This document shows positions 42,813 to 54,314 of a DNA stretch of 64,000 bases, one piece after another (the first letter of the stretch is position 1; the number at the start of each line of letters is the position of its first letter). The stretch is from Lantana camara (taxonomy: Eukaryota; Streptophyta; Magnoliopsida; Lamiales; Verbenaceae): assembly GCA_037501455.1 (NCBI GenBank), contig CM074858.1, forward strand, positions 12,326,501 to 12,390,500, written 5' to 3'. Under the pieces are notes generated by a model. The model was not told where the DNA came from. It did not search any database and saw nothing but the letters and a program-made list of their open reading frames with translations. The translations under genes were made by a program, and so were the position numbers.

Positions 42813-44903
42813 ATGGTTGCTACGAGATCCGGAGCTGTGGGAGGAAGAGATAACACCCCTCATGATGTCATTACCACTATTCCCTCCACCTCTATTAGCG
42901 GAGTCCAGCCTCCTTCCATCGCCGTTGGCGGAGCACCCCTCGCTGTAGGAGTAACTCCGCAGGCAGAATCTTCAGTTCCTCCACCAGCACCACCAGTACC
43001 AACAGTTTCCGGCACCGCCGGAGGGGTTTCCCTCTCCACTCTTCCACCACCTCCCCAGACTCAATGGGTGCATACCCATGCGAACCCAAGAGGACAAAAC
43101 TACGTGATGCCACCATCTGGGTATACACTCACTCCCACCATCATGGTGCCGCCGGTTCAATCCTATCACGCCGGCCAGATCCAGCTCCCGGTGGTGATCC
43201 CAAGGGAGATTGAGGGGGTGCAGTTACCCCCTCTAACTTCTCAGCAGCTAAGGGCTCTTTACGCCCAATGCGAGGTTTAGGCGGCCCAGGGGGCATGGGA
43301 GAGGTTTCACTCCATGTACTTTCCCTCTGGGCAGGCCACTCAAGCAGCCGCCCCACTGGGAGGACTGCAAACATATCCGCTTAGGGAGGCCCAAGCCGTC
43401 CTAAAGGCGCCACCGCCGCCACCGCCCGCCAAAGAGACGCCTCAGCAAGGCGACAACGAGCGTCTCCCTGTGGACAGGAACGGGGAGCCCACAGAGAGAG
43501 TCAACGAGAATGAAGGGGACTCTCACGCCTCCAAGAGGGCTTCCCGTGCCACCAAGCGAGGGGACAGAGACAGGGATGTAAATCCTAATATCCTCGCGGC
43601 TGTGCAAGACCAGCTGCAGGGTTTAAAGGACATGATCGGACAGATCTCTCGAGCGCGGTCTCAGATCTCCCACAGCAGGGATGAACGAGCCGATGCCAGA
43701 GACGCTCGTCACAAGGACCGCCAATTACAGGTCCCCCACCATAAAGAACAGGAGGAGAACTTCTGCACATATGACTATCATCCGCTGGCGAGGGGGTCCC
43801 CCCTCGTGGAGGAGGTTTTGATGGCCCAAGCCGGAACGGCCAAAATCCCCACCTCCATCAATCGGTACGACGAAACAACTGATCCAGCTGAACACTTGGA
43901 TCATTTTCTGCACTTGATGCATCTCTACGAGCACTCAAGTAACTATTGGGCCAAAGTCTTCGTCACATCCCTGGTAGGAATAGCTCAAGAGTGGTATAAA
44001 CGACTGCCACCGCGCTCGATACACTCGTATAAAGAGTTGGCCGACGCTTTTCTCAACCAATTCAATTCTCTGAAGGCCTCAGTCACTGCGCCCACTGCCC
44101 TTTACAATGTGGTGCAAGGCAAGAATGAATCTCTTCGCTCGTTCTTCGCCCGCTTCAACAAGGAGATCCCGCAGGTGGAGAGGTCGTCCATGGATTTCTT
44201 GATCCCAGTGCTCTTTCAGGCTGTGGATCACAAACAGTATGTGGGTAAGAAATTTGCAGATGCCATCATGGAGAGAAGGCCTGGGAAACTCATGGCCTTA
44301 AGAGAGGTTGCCGAGCCGTTTTTCGCGCTCGAGGACATGTATGGGACGAATGGTCCCCGGCATCACAGCCCTGCTAGAAACGAGTGCCCCCAGGAGCGGG
44401 GCAGGGAAGTCATTATCAAAAAGGAGCGTCATCAGGAACGCAAGAGATCACCCCCTCCCCCTCAACGTTTCGAGCGCATCCCGCTCACCAGGCCGAATTC
44501 CGAGGTTTACAACCTCTCTGATAAAAAACTCTTCAAGAGGCCCATAAAGATGAGGGAAACGAAGGCCTTGAGATGCTCGAATAAATATTGTGCTTTCCAC
44601 AAGCAGAAGGGGCATGATACGGATGAATGCCACCAGCTGGAGGCGAAAATTCAAAGACTCATTGCTGGGGGCCACCTGAAAGAATTTGTCAGGGTGTTGG
44701 AGCGCTATGACGAGCACTGTAATGAGCGTACTGGGGAAAGAAGAAGAAGCCCATCGCGCTCTAGAAGCCCGCGGAGGCAAGGCCCCACGGAGAGTAGCCA
44801 TCGGGGCAAAGGAAAGGCTTCCGAGCAAGAAAACACCCCTTCCGCGGTCATCAACATGATCGCAGGACGATCTTCTGGCGGAGACTCTAACGCCTCCCGG
44901 TGA
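42813..44903 (+). pseudogene. gag: Gypsy-2 gag
   Basis: The start MVATRSGAVGGRDN at 42813 matches the Gypsy-1 start. A Pro-rich N-terminal part is followed by a stop (TAG, 43278-43280) where Gln is expected. The gag core lies around residues 200-340 (AEHLDHFLHLMHLYEHSSNY, AQEWYKRLPPRS). A CHHC knuckle (CAFHKQKGHDTDEC) and an Arg/Ser-rich tail (RRRSPSRSRSPRR) follow. A TGA at 44901-44903 sits where Gypsy-1 has Arg, just before the protease region. Gag forms the particle and binds element RNA. Confidence 0.88.
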
Positions 44904-46351
44904 CGGTACGTCCGGAGTTACGACCAACGCCCCTCAATACCTAAATCTGTTTAAGCCATTCGAGGGGCAAATGATCAACGTTCAAAAGAAAATGATGTAA
45001 TAGGCTTCGATGATAGGGATTTAGGGCACATTGTAACGCGCCATGGGGTCGTGAATCCTCCGACTGCCCCATGGTGGTTAGCGTGGATGTCCACAATCAC
45101 GTTGTAAAGAGGGTGTTAGTGGATAGTGGAAGCTCAGCCAATGTTTTACCCTACACCACGTTTCAAAAAATGAATGCCAACATCCCGCTCGAACCTCTCA
45201 AAACAGCCCTCATTGGCTTCGGAGGTTCAGAGGTCGTCCCACAAGGGCAAATCCGATTGGCCACTTCGTTCGGCCGAGCCCCTCAGCGCAAGACGCTCAT
45301 GGTTACATATGCGGTGGTAGAGATTGATATTCCCTATAACATCATAATCGGGCGCCCAGCCCTCGTTGATTTCAAAGCCATCATCTCCACCTACCACCAG
45401 AAAATCAAATTCCCCACCCCCGAGGGCGTTGGAGAAGTGCTGTGCAACGTGCGTGAGGCCTGGGAATGCTACATGTTGTCCCTCAGAAAGCCTAAGGCAG
45501 AGAAAACCTTCCAAATCGGGTCCACCAAGAAATCTGTTGATTTTCCCAATTTAGATGAGGATGGTCCCGTGCGCAAGAGGACGAGGTTGAACAAGAAAAA
45601 GAACAAGAAGAAGGATCCCAGTGCCAAAGACTCCCACGAAAGTGCTCCGCCAGGGACGGTCGAAGAATCTTCCTCAGAGGGAGACGAGCGTGAGGGAGAC
45701 GAGCCCCTCAATGATGGACATTTGATAGGGAAGAAGAGGGCGCTTGAACTACCTCACCCAGAAATGAGAATCGAGCCCTCAGAGAAGTTCCTTACTATTG
45801 AGCTGGAGCCTGGGAACAAGGATAAAACTACTCAGATTGGGTCCAACCTCTCTGGGCCCTCACAGATCCTGATGATTGACTTCCTCAGAGAGAATGTTGA
45901 CGTATTTGCGTGGAAAGCATCTGACCTTACAGGGATTGACCCGAGCGTCATAGTCCACAGGCTCAACGTGGATCCCTCGTTCAAACCCATAAAACAGAAG
46001 AAGTGTGATGTGCACGGTTTTCAAAAGAAGGTTATCGAAGAAGAGGTTAATAAGCTTCTAGAGGCTCAGTACATTGAGCCCATCTTATACCCAGAATGGT
46101 TGTGCAACGTGGTGTTGGTGCCCAAAAGCACAAACAAATGGCGCATGTGTAATGATTTTACTGATCTCAATAAAGCTTGCCCTAAGGATCCTTATCCTTT
46201 GCCACGGATAGATCAGTTGGTAGATTCAACCGTTGGATGTGAACTCATGAGCATGATGGACGCCTTTCAAGGGTACTATCAAATCTTTATGGCTCCAGAG
46301 GACCGCCCCAAAACTTCCTTCGTCGTTCACCTGGGGGTGTATTGCTTCTAA
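44904..46351 (+). pseudogene. pol: Gypsy-2 protease and N-terminal RT
   Basis: After a frameshift near 45065 the frame carries the protease site VLVDSGSSANVLPY and YNIIIGRPALVDF, a Lys/Glu-rich linker, and the beginning of RT (NKWRMCNDFTDLNKACPKD, MMDAFQGYYQI). It stops at TAA (46349-46351), where Gypsy-1 has Lys, just before MPFGLKNAG. Confidence 0.9.
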
Positions 46352-47509
46352 GTCATGCCTTTTGGACTCAAGAACGCTGGAGCCACATATCAGCGACTCG
46401 TCAACAAGATGTTCGAGAAAGAAATTGGCGGATCCATGGAGGTTTACGTAGATGATATGATTGTCAAGAGCGAGCGTCAGGGCTCACATTTGGAAGATCT
46501 CAAGCTCACTTTCTCCGTTCTGCGCCAGTATGGGATGAAATTGAACCCTTCAAAATGTACCTTTGGAGAACGAGGGGGAAAGTTCTTAGGCTACATGGTC
46601 AGTCAGAGAGGAATTGAAGCCAACCCAGAGAAGATCAAGGCCATCTTGGAGATCCCCTCCCCTCGAAATCTCCGGGAGGTACAAGTGTTAGTGGGAAAGA
46701 TTATCTCCCTGAACAGGTTCATTTCACGATCGGCGGACAGAAACCTCCATTTCATCAAAATTCTGAGAAATGCACGAAATTTCGCTTGGACGGAAGAATG
46801 TGAAAAAGCACTGCAAGACATGAAGACTTATCTATCGAGCGCTCCGCTACTGACTAAACCCGTCGAAGGCGAAAGGCTATTTATGTACCTTTCTGTTTCA
46901 GCCGAGGCTACGAGCGCGGTGTTGATAGCTATGCGAGAGAGGAAACACTTGCCTGTTTATTATTTAAGCAAGACGCTGCAAGGAGCTGAGAAGAAATATT
47001 TGGAAATCGAGAAATTTGCGTTTGCCCTCATCAACGCATCAAGGCGTTTGAGGCCTTATTTTCAAGTGCACTCAATAACGGTCCTTACTGATCAACCCTT
47101 GAAACAAGTTTTGTCCAAACCGGACGTATCGGGAAGATTGATAAAGTGGGCCATTGAGTTGAGTCAGTTTGACCTAAGTTTCGAGCCTAGAACTGTAATA
47201 CAAGTGCAGGTGGTAGCGGATTTGTTGGTTGAACACTTTGGTTTAAAACCCGATGTTCCGGAGAACGAGGGGTTATGGGTACTGCACACAGATGGTTCCT
47301 CAACCTCTCAAGGGGGAGGAGCAGGGGTAGACCTTAGAGACCCCAATGAGATTGAGTTAGACTTCGCAATCAGGTTAGATTTTCAAGTCACTAATAACGA
47401 GGCTGAATATGAGGCCCTTGTGCAAGGATTGGAAATTGCTTTTCAGAATGGAGCTTCCAGAATTACTTCTTACGTTGATTCACAGTTAATTGCAAGCCAG
47501 ATTGAATGA
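46352..47509 (+). pseudogene. pol: Gypsy-2 RT C-terminus and two RNase H domains
   Basis: It contains MPFGLKNAGATYQRLVNKMF, the catalytic VYVDDMIV, a first RNase H (YLSVSAEATSAVLIAMRERK) and a second (VLHTDGSSTSQGGGAGVDL, NEAEYEALVQGLE, YVDSQLIASQ). It stops at TGA (47507-47509) where Gypsy-1 has Gly. Confidence 0.9.
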
Positions 47510-48988
47510 ACCTATGAGGCTCGAGAAACCACCATGGTGCAGTACTTAAGCAAAGCCAGGGAGATCATTGGGAAGTTCAAAGAATTCCATCTACTCCAAG
47601 TACCACGAGCAGAAAACGAGCGCGCTGACGCTCTATCTAAATTTGCTTCGGCATTGGAAGGCACTTCTGAGCGTTCGTTGACGTTCCTTAGAACGGAAGA
47701 ACCTTTAATCAAGGAGAAGATCGCCAAAGAGATGGTCGCTATAATTGATCCGCACGAGCCATGTTGGCTTGATGACATCATCAGATTTCTTAAAGACGGT
47801 GTTTGTCCAACAGGCAAGGTAGAGGCTCGAAAAATTAGAAATAAGGCCCCTCGATTCTCTATAGACTCTGAAGGAAGGTTGTTCAAAAAGTCATTTCAAG
47901 GACCTCCGATGAGGTGTCTAGGGCCCTCGCAGGCGAAGGAGACGCTCGAATTTATTCACAGTGGGAGCTGCGGAAATCACTCAGGAGGGCGTATCCTGGC
48001 AAAGAAAGTTATGAGGAGTGGGTTTTATTGGCCCACAGTTCTCCAAGACGCCATTGAATTTTCCAGGAAGTACCCTGAGTGCCAGTTCCATTCCAATCTC
48101 CCTCAACTGCCGGCCGCTCAAATGATCCCTATTGATGTCTCCTGGCCCTTTGACCAATGGGGAATAGACATTGTTGGCCCCTTGCCCGTCGCGGCCGGAC
48201 AGAAGAAGTTTGTCATTTTAGCTGTTGATTATTTCACCAAGTGGGCCGAGGCCGTGGCAAAAATAACCTTCAGGGTGGTGAGGGACTTCATTTGGAAAAA
48301 TATCATATGCAGATACGGCATTCCGAGGGTGCTTATTTCGGATAATGGATCCTAGTTCATAGCTGCTGACACACGAGAATGGTGTTCAGAATTGGGGATT
48401 GAACAGCGCTTTACCTCCGTGCGCCATCCCCAAGCCAATGGACAAGCAGAAGTTACCAACAGAGTCATTTTACAGCACCTGAAAACAATGCTGGAGAGCA
48501 AAAAGAGTGAATGGGCAGAAGAATTACAAGGAGCGCTTTGGGCTTATCGCACTACTCCATGAGCGGCCACTGGCGAGACTCCTTTTGCGCTCATATATGG
48601 GTCAGAAGCAATGATACCAGCCGAGATGGTAAACGAATCTACTCGTGTAGCATATTTCGAGCCTCAGCTTAATGAAGGTAACAGGAGCCTGGAGCTGGAC
48701 TTACTGGAGGAAAGAAGAGACAAAGCCTGGGCTAAAATTCACAGATATAAAGCCACTGTGGCTCAACAGTACAACAAGCGCGTGAAGGAAAGAACTTTTC
48801 AGCTGGGAGACTTGGTTCTGAAGAAAGTGGAAGTATCCAAACAAGTGGGAAAGTTGGACCCCAACTGGGAGGGTCCATTCAAGGTTATACAAGTCAGAGC
48901 TAACAACACTTACACCCTGGAGACACTTCAAGGTGAACGTTTGCCTCGCCCTTGGAACGCATGTAACCTCCTGCGGTTTTATGTTTAA
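47510..48988 (+). pseudogene. pol: Gypsy-2 end of second RNase H and integrase
   Basis: The frame carries the RNase H end (RAENERADALSKFASAL) and integrase. One zinc-finger Cys is Tyr (SRKYPECQF against KKCPKCQF in Gypsy-1). The catalytic positions WGIDIVGPLP, ISDNGS and NGQAEVTN remain. Stops lie at 48353-48355 (Gln to TAG) and about 48560 (Arg to TGA). The C-terminal GPFKVIQVRANNTYTLETLQ closes the frame with no chromodomain. Confidence 0.9.
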
Positions 48989-49928
48989 AAAGCCCTCTAG
49001 AAACGATGATGTAACCACCTCGTTAATGGGCTCAATGTACTTCGAATCTCAAGTAAGTAACAATACACTCTCTTGAATATTTCTGTACTTCTGCTCTTTT
49101 AGTTGCATGAATGAATAAGACCCACGTCCCTCGTCTTTACGAGCGTGATTGGTCACTGTCACTGCACATGGGTTACGCTTGCCAGCACTCTACTCCCTAT
49201 GAGGGGACGCCCTCATAAGGATAGACTGGTAACGCTCACAACCAACTTGATGAATTGGAAGAAAAATACAAAGGAAATCCTAATAGGCCTTGGCCGTTGA
49301 CCGCAACGCCTTGCGCTCGAAAACGGGATCGCTGGCAAACTCTGAAAGTCGAACAGGCACAGTAGCGCTCGTTTAAAGGCAGTCTAATTAAGAAGAAATT
49401 TCACAAGTCTGGAACGAGGGCAGTCTCCCAGTAAGACCCTCATAATTCCTCAAGACTTAGCAAAATTTCCCAAGATTAAGAAGGAATTTTACAAACGAGG
49501 GCAGTCTCTCAATAAGACCCTCACGATCACTCAAAACTCAGCAAAAATTTACACAAGTCTTAAGGGGGGGGCAACCTCACAATAAGACCCTCACGGTTAC
49601 TCAAGACTTAGTGAAAATTTTCAAGTTTTACAAGATTTAACCAAATCTTCTAAATATCAAAAGACTATCTGAAATATGCAATCTTTACTAAATATGTTAC
49701 ACACAATCTTATTACTACAAGATCTGTTCACAACAAGCGACAAGTAAAATTTAGCATTCAAGAAGTGGCAAAGGACAGCATTATGAAAATAAGGGATTTC
49801 ATTTGATTGAGGCTCTACGCCAGAAACTACAAAATAAAGGCTTAAAGGCCCATAAACGTTATTACAAAAGACGGAAGCATTAAACTAAAGTAAGGAGAAT
49901 TACAAAGCAAAGCTGGAGAGAAGGAATT
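48989..49928. other. noncoding interval between pol and antisense gene of Gypsy-2
   Basis: This tail-to-tail spacer matches the 3074-4124 interval of Gypsy-1. It holds a diverged tandem repeat (49415-49630) and no credible protein frame. Confidence 0.6.
49415..49630 (+). repeat. three diverged tandem units in the Gypsy-2 3' region
   Basis: Units begin near CAGTCTCCCAGTAAGACCCT (49421), CAGTCTCTCAATAAGACCCT (49502) and CAACCTCACAATAAGACCCT (49572), spaced 81 and 70 bases apart. Each continues with a CTCAAGACTTAGCAAAA-like segment. Confidence 0.75.
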
Positions 49929-52798
49929 TCAGGCGGCGGGAGCAATGTCTTCATCAATAACCACCAAAATGTTCTGGGCAACTGGGCCGTAAACGGGGTC
50001 TTCCGGTTCTTGAAGAGGGGCTGTTGGAGGCTCTGGGTTATTGTTCCCAGGCGCTTGTTGATTGTGGGGCTCATTGGCGTTAGGCTCGTTAGCTGGGGCA
50101 GGAACATTCTCACCAGCTGGAACAAGGGCATTCTCCTCGGCAAGCGCTTGGGGGTCGTTTTCAGGAGGATCATTTTGTGCGGCTTGGGGGGCATCTCCTA
50201 CAGGATGGTTATCCATGTACTCATCCTGGACAAGCTTGACCAAGAACCCATACTCCGGTTCAGAGATAAGGTCCTCCGGATCGTCGCGATCGTCATCATC
50301 CTCCTCGCAGCGCTCATTAAACATGAGCCCCATGTTCTCTGCCCCACGGATAGGTGGATCCGTCAGCCCTTTATAGATGCCCTGCTCGATGGCTAAGTTG
50401 AAGGCCTTTTGAGCCTCATCCAAGCAGTGCAAGGAAGCCGCAAAGTTGAAGGCTTTGGAATGATAGAATTTGATAAGAGCCTCCTTGTTTGCTCACGCAA
50501 GACTTTGGGGCCACTGGTTCATGGTGTCGGTGAATTTCCTTTCTGCCTCAAGAGCCCTCGTTTTCCAGCCTTCACGCTCGGCCTCAAGATTTTTATAGCC
50601 CTCACTAAGTTGGGCCAACTTATCGCTCATGCTGCTCCGAGCGCTCTCCACGCTCGCAAAGTCATCCTTCAGCTTCTTCAACTCCTCCTCCGTTTTTTCG
50701 TACAAACCCTTGATGGATTCGTACTTGGCCTTCTCAGCGTCCAGCTCCACTTGGATTTGAGCAGGATCATTCGCGCGCGCCATTTTCTTGTACTTGGCCT
50801 TGCGATCGGCATAAACTGAGGCGCACATCTGAATGTTCATGGCCCTCGGAAGCACTTGCTGCATGGGCTCGAAAGAATGAAAAGTGTTAGTAAGAATGTG
50901 GGAAAGTAATACCTACCAGAGATAATGGAATTGCAAGGGAATGAGAACTTACGGAGATTAAAGCGTGCACCATATCATAAGCCACTATCTCCACGGACTC
51001 AGTGTACAGGTGCCTGTGGTCAGCGGTAAATTGGGCCTTGTTGTACAAGTTCTCGCTGACAGTCTGAGCGAGCGTCCCAGGCCTCAGCAAAACCGCACCC
51101 CCATCCGCGGAGCCGGAAAAGTTCCTGTCCCCTCGGCGTGCGAACCTCCACAGATGCTCTTCCTCTGAAGAGGAAGTTTCTCCGCTGCCCTTGGGGCCTT
51201 CAACCACTTGCTTTCCCTTGCCCGTTATTGCGAGGGTGTCGGGCATCCTCTTCCTCTTGCGGGAAGTCCGATCAGCGCTCGACTGAGCCCCACTCATCAG
51301 CACATTCGTTGGGGGCCTCACTTGGTTACCTAAACGAGTGTCGGCCACCCTCGCATCCGCCGCAGGAGGTGGCCACACTACTATTCTATTCTCCGTGCTG
51401 GCCGCCCTGTCTTCCCCTCGGCCTCGTTGATTTTGAGCGTCAGAAGCCGCACTGGAACTAGCACCGTGAGGGCCGCCACGACCGTCCCCCCTGCCCGCAC
51501 CTCGGCCTCGGGGGTTTTGCTGTTGCTCCTGTTGGTTTTGGCACCTGTTAGCGCTGGCAAACCTGGCAGCCTATCTAATTCCTCCAGCCATCTCTAAGAT
51601 TGTTATTCCTGCAAAGAATGTGAAAACGGGGGTCAGAAACCCTTGAACAGATTCTGCAAAATGCAAGTTACAAATACAAAGGGGCAGTCAGTATTCCTAT
51701 CTACAAGTTAGTGCCCTAAGAATCTAACCATCTCTCTCCATATCACGAGCAGGAGGGTTGTCAAGATAATGAGGGTCGTTAGTGAGCTCCGCGTCGTCAA
51801 TCCAATCCTGGGTGGGAATCAGGCGGCCCCCGTCCCTCAAAGCCCTAGCCAAGTTCTTTACCCAATCTTTCGGGAAGGCAGGTTCCAGACGATGCTTTAC
51901 TAGTGAACCCTTCCCATGCGAGATCCATTCTGATGACACCCCAAAACCTTCACCTGAGGGGGCCTTGACAAAGATGAATTTCTCCTTCCAGTTTGGGCCG
52001 TAAGTGGTGGAGGGAGAATTGATTAACCTCGTATGGGCCTTCGCTTGGATGTAATAGAAGAAGCCCACTTCCGGTGACGAACGCGGCGAGCTGACCACTT
52101 GCAGGAGAGTGTTAAAATTCCTCAGGGCTCGTAACCGACGCACCTCATGAGGATCACGAAGCTCGCTATCAGGGCAAGGCCGTTGGGCACGTTTGGGAAG
52201 GGCAAAGGCCCAGATCATTCAGAATATGGGTCACGGGGATTGGAATCGGGAACCTCAAGCCCCCAGAACTGACTGCATCCATGTAGACCGTCATCTCCCC
52301 GGGTAGCGGACGGTTGGCGTGCTCGTGTTTGGCTGGGATCCGCCATGGGAAGCGCTCATCCCAATAAATTGGGGCCAACATTGTTTTCACCTCCCCCAAC
52401 GTGATTGTGCTGGGAGTCTCATCTGGAGTGCGCTCGGTCGCTTGCATGCCCGAGCCTTCACCCTTGTTGGGCCCCTTGGTTTTCTTGGTATTCTTGGGCT
52501 TTTGAACTTTCTTGCCCTTGCCCTTGCCCTTGTCACGGGCCCTTTCGGAGGGCCCCGCTGCCTCTTCTGTTTCAGGCACCGGAGCAACAATTGCCACCGT
52601 CACAGCATGGCGGTGGGGATGAGTAGCACTCTCAGTTATCGGAAGAGTCCCCCCCTGTCTCTCCGCCTCCATTACCAGGTTCATCTCTTCAAAAAGAGGT
52701 TCAACCCCTTCTGGGTCCCTTTCATCTATGGCTATCACGGCCGCTTCCAACCCTTAATCCCTGGAAGAATCCGAAGGAGACGAATTCTGGATGGCCAT
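49929..52798 (-). pseudogene. antisense three-exon gene of Gypsy-2
   Basis: Start ATG at 52798 (MAIQNSS, matching MAIPVAQ of Gypsy-1). Exons are 52798-51729, 51608-50953 and 50858-49929. The introns are GT-AG, of 120 and 94 bases, in phases 1 and 0, at the same codons as in Gypsy-1. Exon 1 holds a Lys-rich stretch and the globular region (GLRFPIPIPVTHILNDLG, NWKEKFIFVKAPS). Exon 2 is RG- and Gln-rich, and exon 3 is a coiled coil with an acidic end. Damage: TAA at 52756-52754, a frameshift near 52190, TAG at 51573-51571, and TGA near 50496. Function is unknown. It resembles the putative gypsy-type transposon family (from memory). Confidence 0.8.
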
Positions 52799-53130
52799 CT
52801 CTTCGACTTCACGGGCAAACTCTTCTACATGTTGATCGGCGATGGTGGTGTTGGAATTTGAAAGAGATTTGGGGATTTTTTCTGGGAAATGTTGTATATC
52901 TAAAAAGACTTGAGATTTCTGGGGAGTAAAAGCCTAAGGAGTTGCTGAATCCTAAATATGATTCTAAGGTTAGAAAAGTTAGAAGGTTTCACCGGAAATT
53001 ACCTTGAAATTTTTGGGAAAGCTTGAAGGAAGATTTGGGATGCTCTGAAACTGGAATGCAAAGAGTTTTTCTGCTAAAGGAAGCTTTAAAGATTTGTTCG
53101 CGTAAAAGATGGAATGGATGCAGAATCCCT

Positions 53131-53138
53131 TATTTATA
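53131..53138 (-). promoter_or_regulatory. TATA box of the Gypsy-2 antisense gene
   Basis: The minus strand reads TATAAATA, about 340 bases upstream of the antisense ATG (52798) and inside the element, before the 3' LTR. This suggests a dedicated promoter and not LTR-driven antisense transcription. Confidence 0.55.
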
Positions 53139-53468
53139 GGGATGGGAGTTGGTACGGTTTCTGGCAAAAATTCAAAAATTGTAATCATTTCCCGCATAGG
53201 AAACCGCTCACTTTGTTGAACCGTCACGTACTTCCCAAGACTCACGCGCCCCACGCGCATCAGCATTTAATGCTTAGACGCTCCAAGTGGTTAGACGAAA
53301 GGACTGCATTTAATGCTTGGACGTCACAGGCGGTCAGTTGAAGAGACCGCATTTATGGCGCACTCAGAAGGAAGATTGCTCAACACGCCAAAACCTCCTA
53401 CGAGCGACACGCACGGTGGACTACATTGAAAAAATTCTACAGCCCTTATCACTAAGGACTACAGAATT

Positions 53469-53479
53469 GGGGGGCAAAA
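53469..53479 (+). other. polypurine tract of Gypsy-2
   Basis: GGGGGGCAAAA precedes the 3' LTR start TGATGGGG. Confidence 0.7.
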
Positions 53480-53568
53480 TGATGGGGTCAAAATACGCTC
53501 ATCCCCATCTTGACTCGTGGCACCTCAGGAATGATGACACTTGCCTCTTTAAGATTGCATCAGACACA
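53480..53568 (+). repeat. 3' LTR of Gypsy-2, first 89 bp only
   Basis: It starts TGATGGGGTC and matches the 5' LTR from GGCACCTCAGG through CATCAGACACA, then changes abruptly to coding-like sequence of the Harbinger interval. Confidence 0.78.
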
Positions 53569-53781
53569 TTGTTTGACAAGGTAAATATGTTCATCAATGA
53601 ATTTTGACCTGAAAAAGGTGACCTATACCACGCAACATTATTTTGTGGATATTATGGAGAAAGGTTTGCAATGCACCAAATCGATAATGCAACGAAGACA
53701 TTTTACGAATATATTATTCCAAACAATATAGAAGACCACCAAAGAGTAGATACTACGTTTTGGGCGGTGCCACCGTCGTAA
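53569..53781 (+). pseudogene. unrecognised coding remnant after Gypsy-2
   Basis: A frame enters from the Gypsy-2 junction (LFDKVNMFINEF), has one TGA (53605-53607), and continues PEKGDLYHATLFCGYYGERF to a TAA at 53779-53781 after TFWAVPPS. The sequence looks like real protein, with aromatic-rich and ordered composition. I cannot assign a family. It is probably the C-terminal end of a gene whose 5' part was lost when Gypsy-2 arrived. Confidence 0.4.
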
Positions 53782-54299
53782 TTTGCATGAATGTTTTCGG
53801 AGTTATTTGAATGTGTCATTTAGTCGTGGCTGCTATGTTTTCTAGCGTAATGTCGACTCTTTTCTATTTTTGTGTGTTGGTGAATGGTTGTAGCTATGTG
53901 GTTGGTCTCCTACATCACTGATTTTAAAGCAGCACTGGGTTGGTTGTATTGGCGTTTAGTGTTTGCATGGAATTATGAAGTTCCCAAATTCAAGGGCAGG
54001 CATTGTGCTATAACCATGCATACAGATTGAACAAAACAATAACCACGCATAAGGGCCTAAATAAATTTATATCAACAGATTAACTGTATGCCAAATAGGA
54101 GTACTACGCGAAGGAAATCTGTGATCAATCCGATACAAAATAGGTTAATCACGCAGAATACGTCCATAACGAACGCTTTACGCACAAATCGGGTGCTATT
54201 ACTCTGTATAATAATTTAAGATACATCCAAAACAAGATAAAACTTCACAACAAACTACATATGCTAATACACCGGGATTACTACATTTCTCATAATTAA
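53782..54299. other. noncoding interval, no gene seen
   Basis: AT-rich sequence between the remnant above and the minus-strand Myb/SANT-like gene. Probably 3' untranslated regions of both. Confidence 0.35.
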
Positions 54300-54314
54300 A
54301 GCCATTTACAAAGG

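Larger units (their letters stand above)
42075..53568 (+). mobile_element. Gypsy-2: Tat-like Ty3/gypsy element with truncated LTRs
   Basis: Order: 5' LTR lacking its start, primer site, gag, protease, RT, RNase H, second RNase H, integrase, convergent antisense gene, polypurine tract, and a 3' LTR of which only the first 89 bases remain. The two LTR pieces overlap for only about 50 bases, so age cannot be judged from them. There are many nonsense codons. It is closely related to Gypsy-1 in pol but has a different LTR. Confidence 0.9.
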
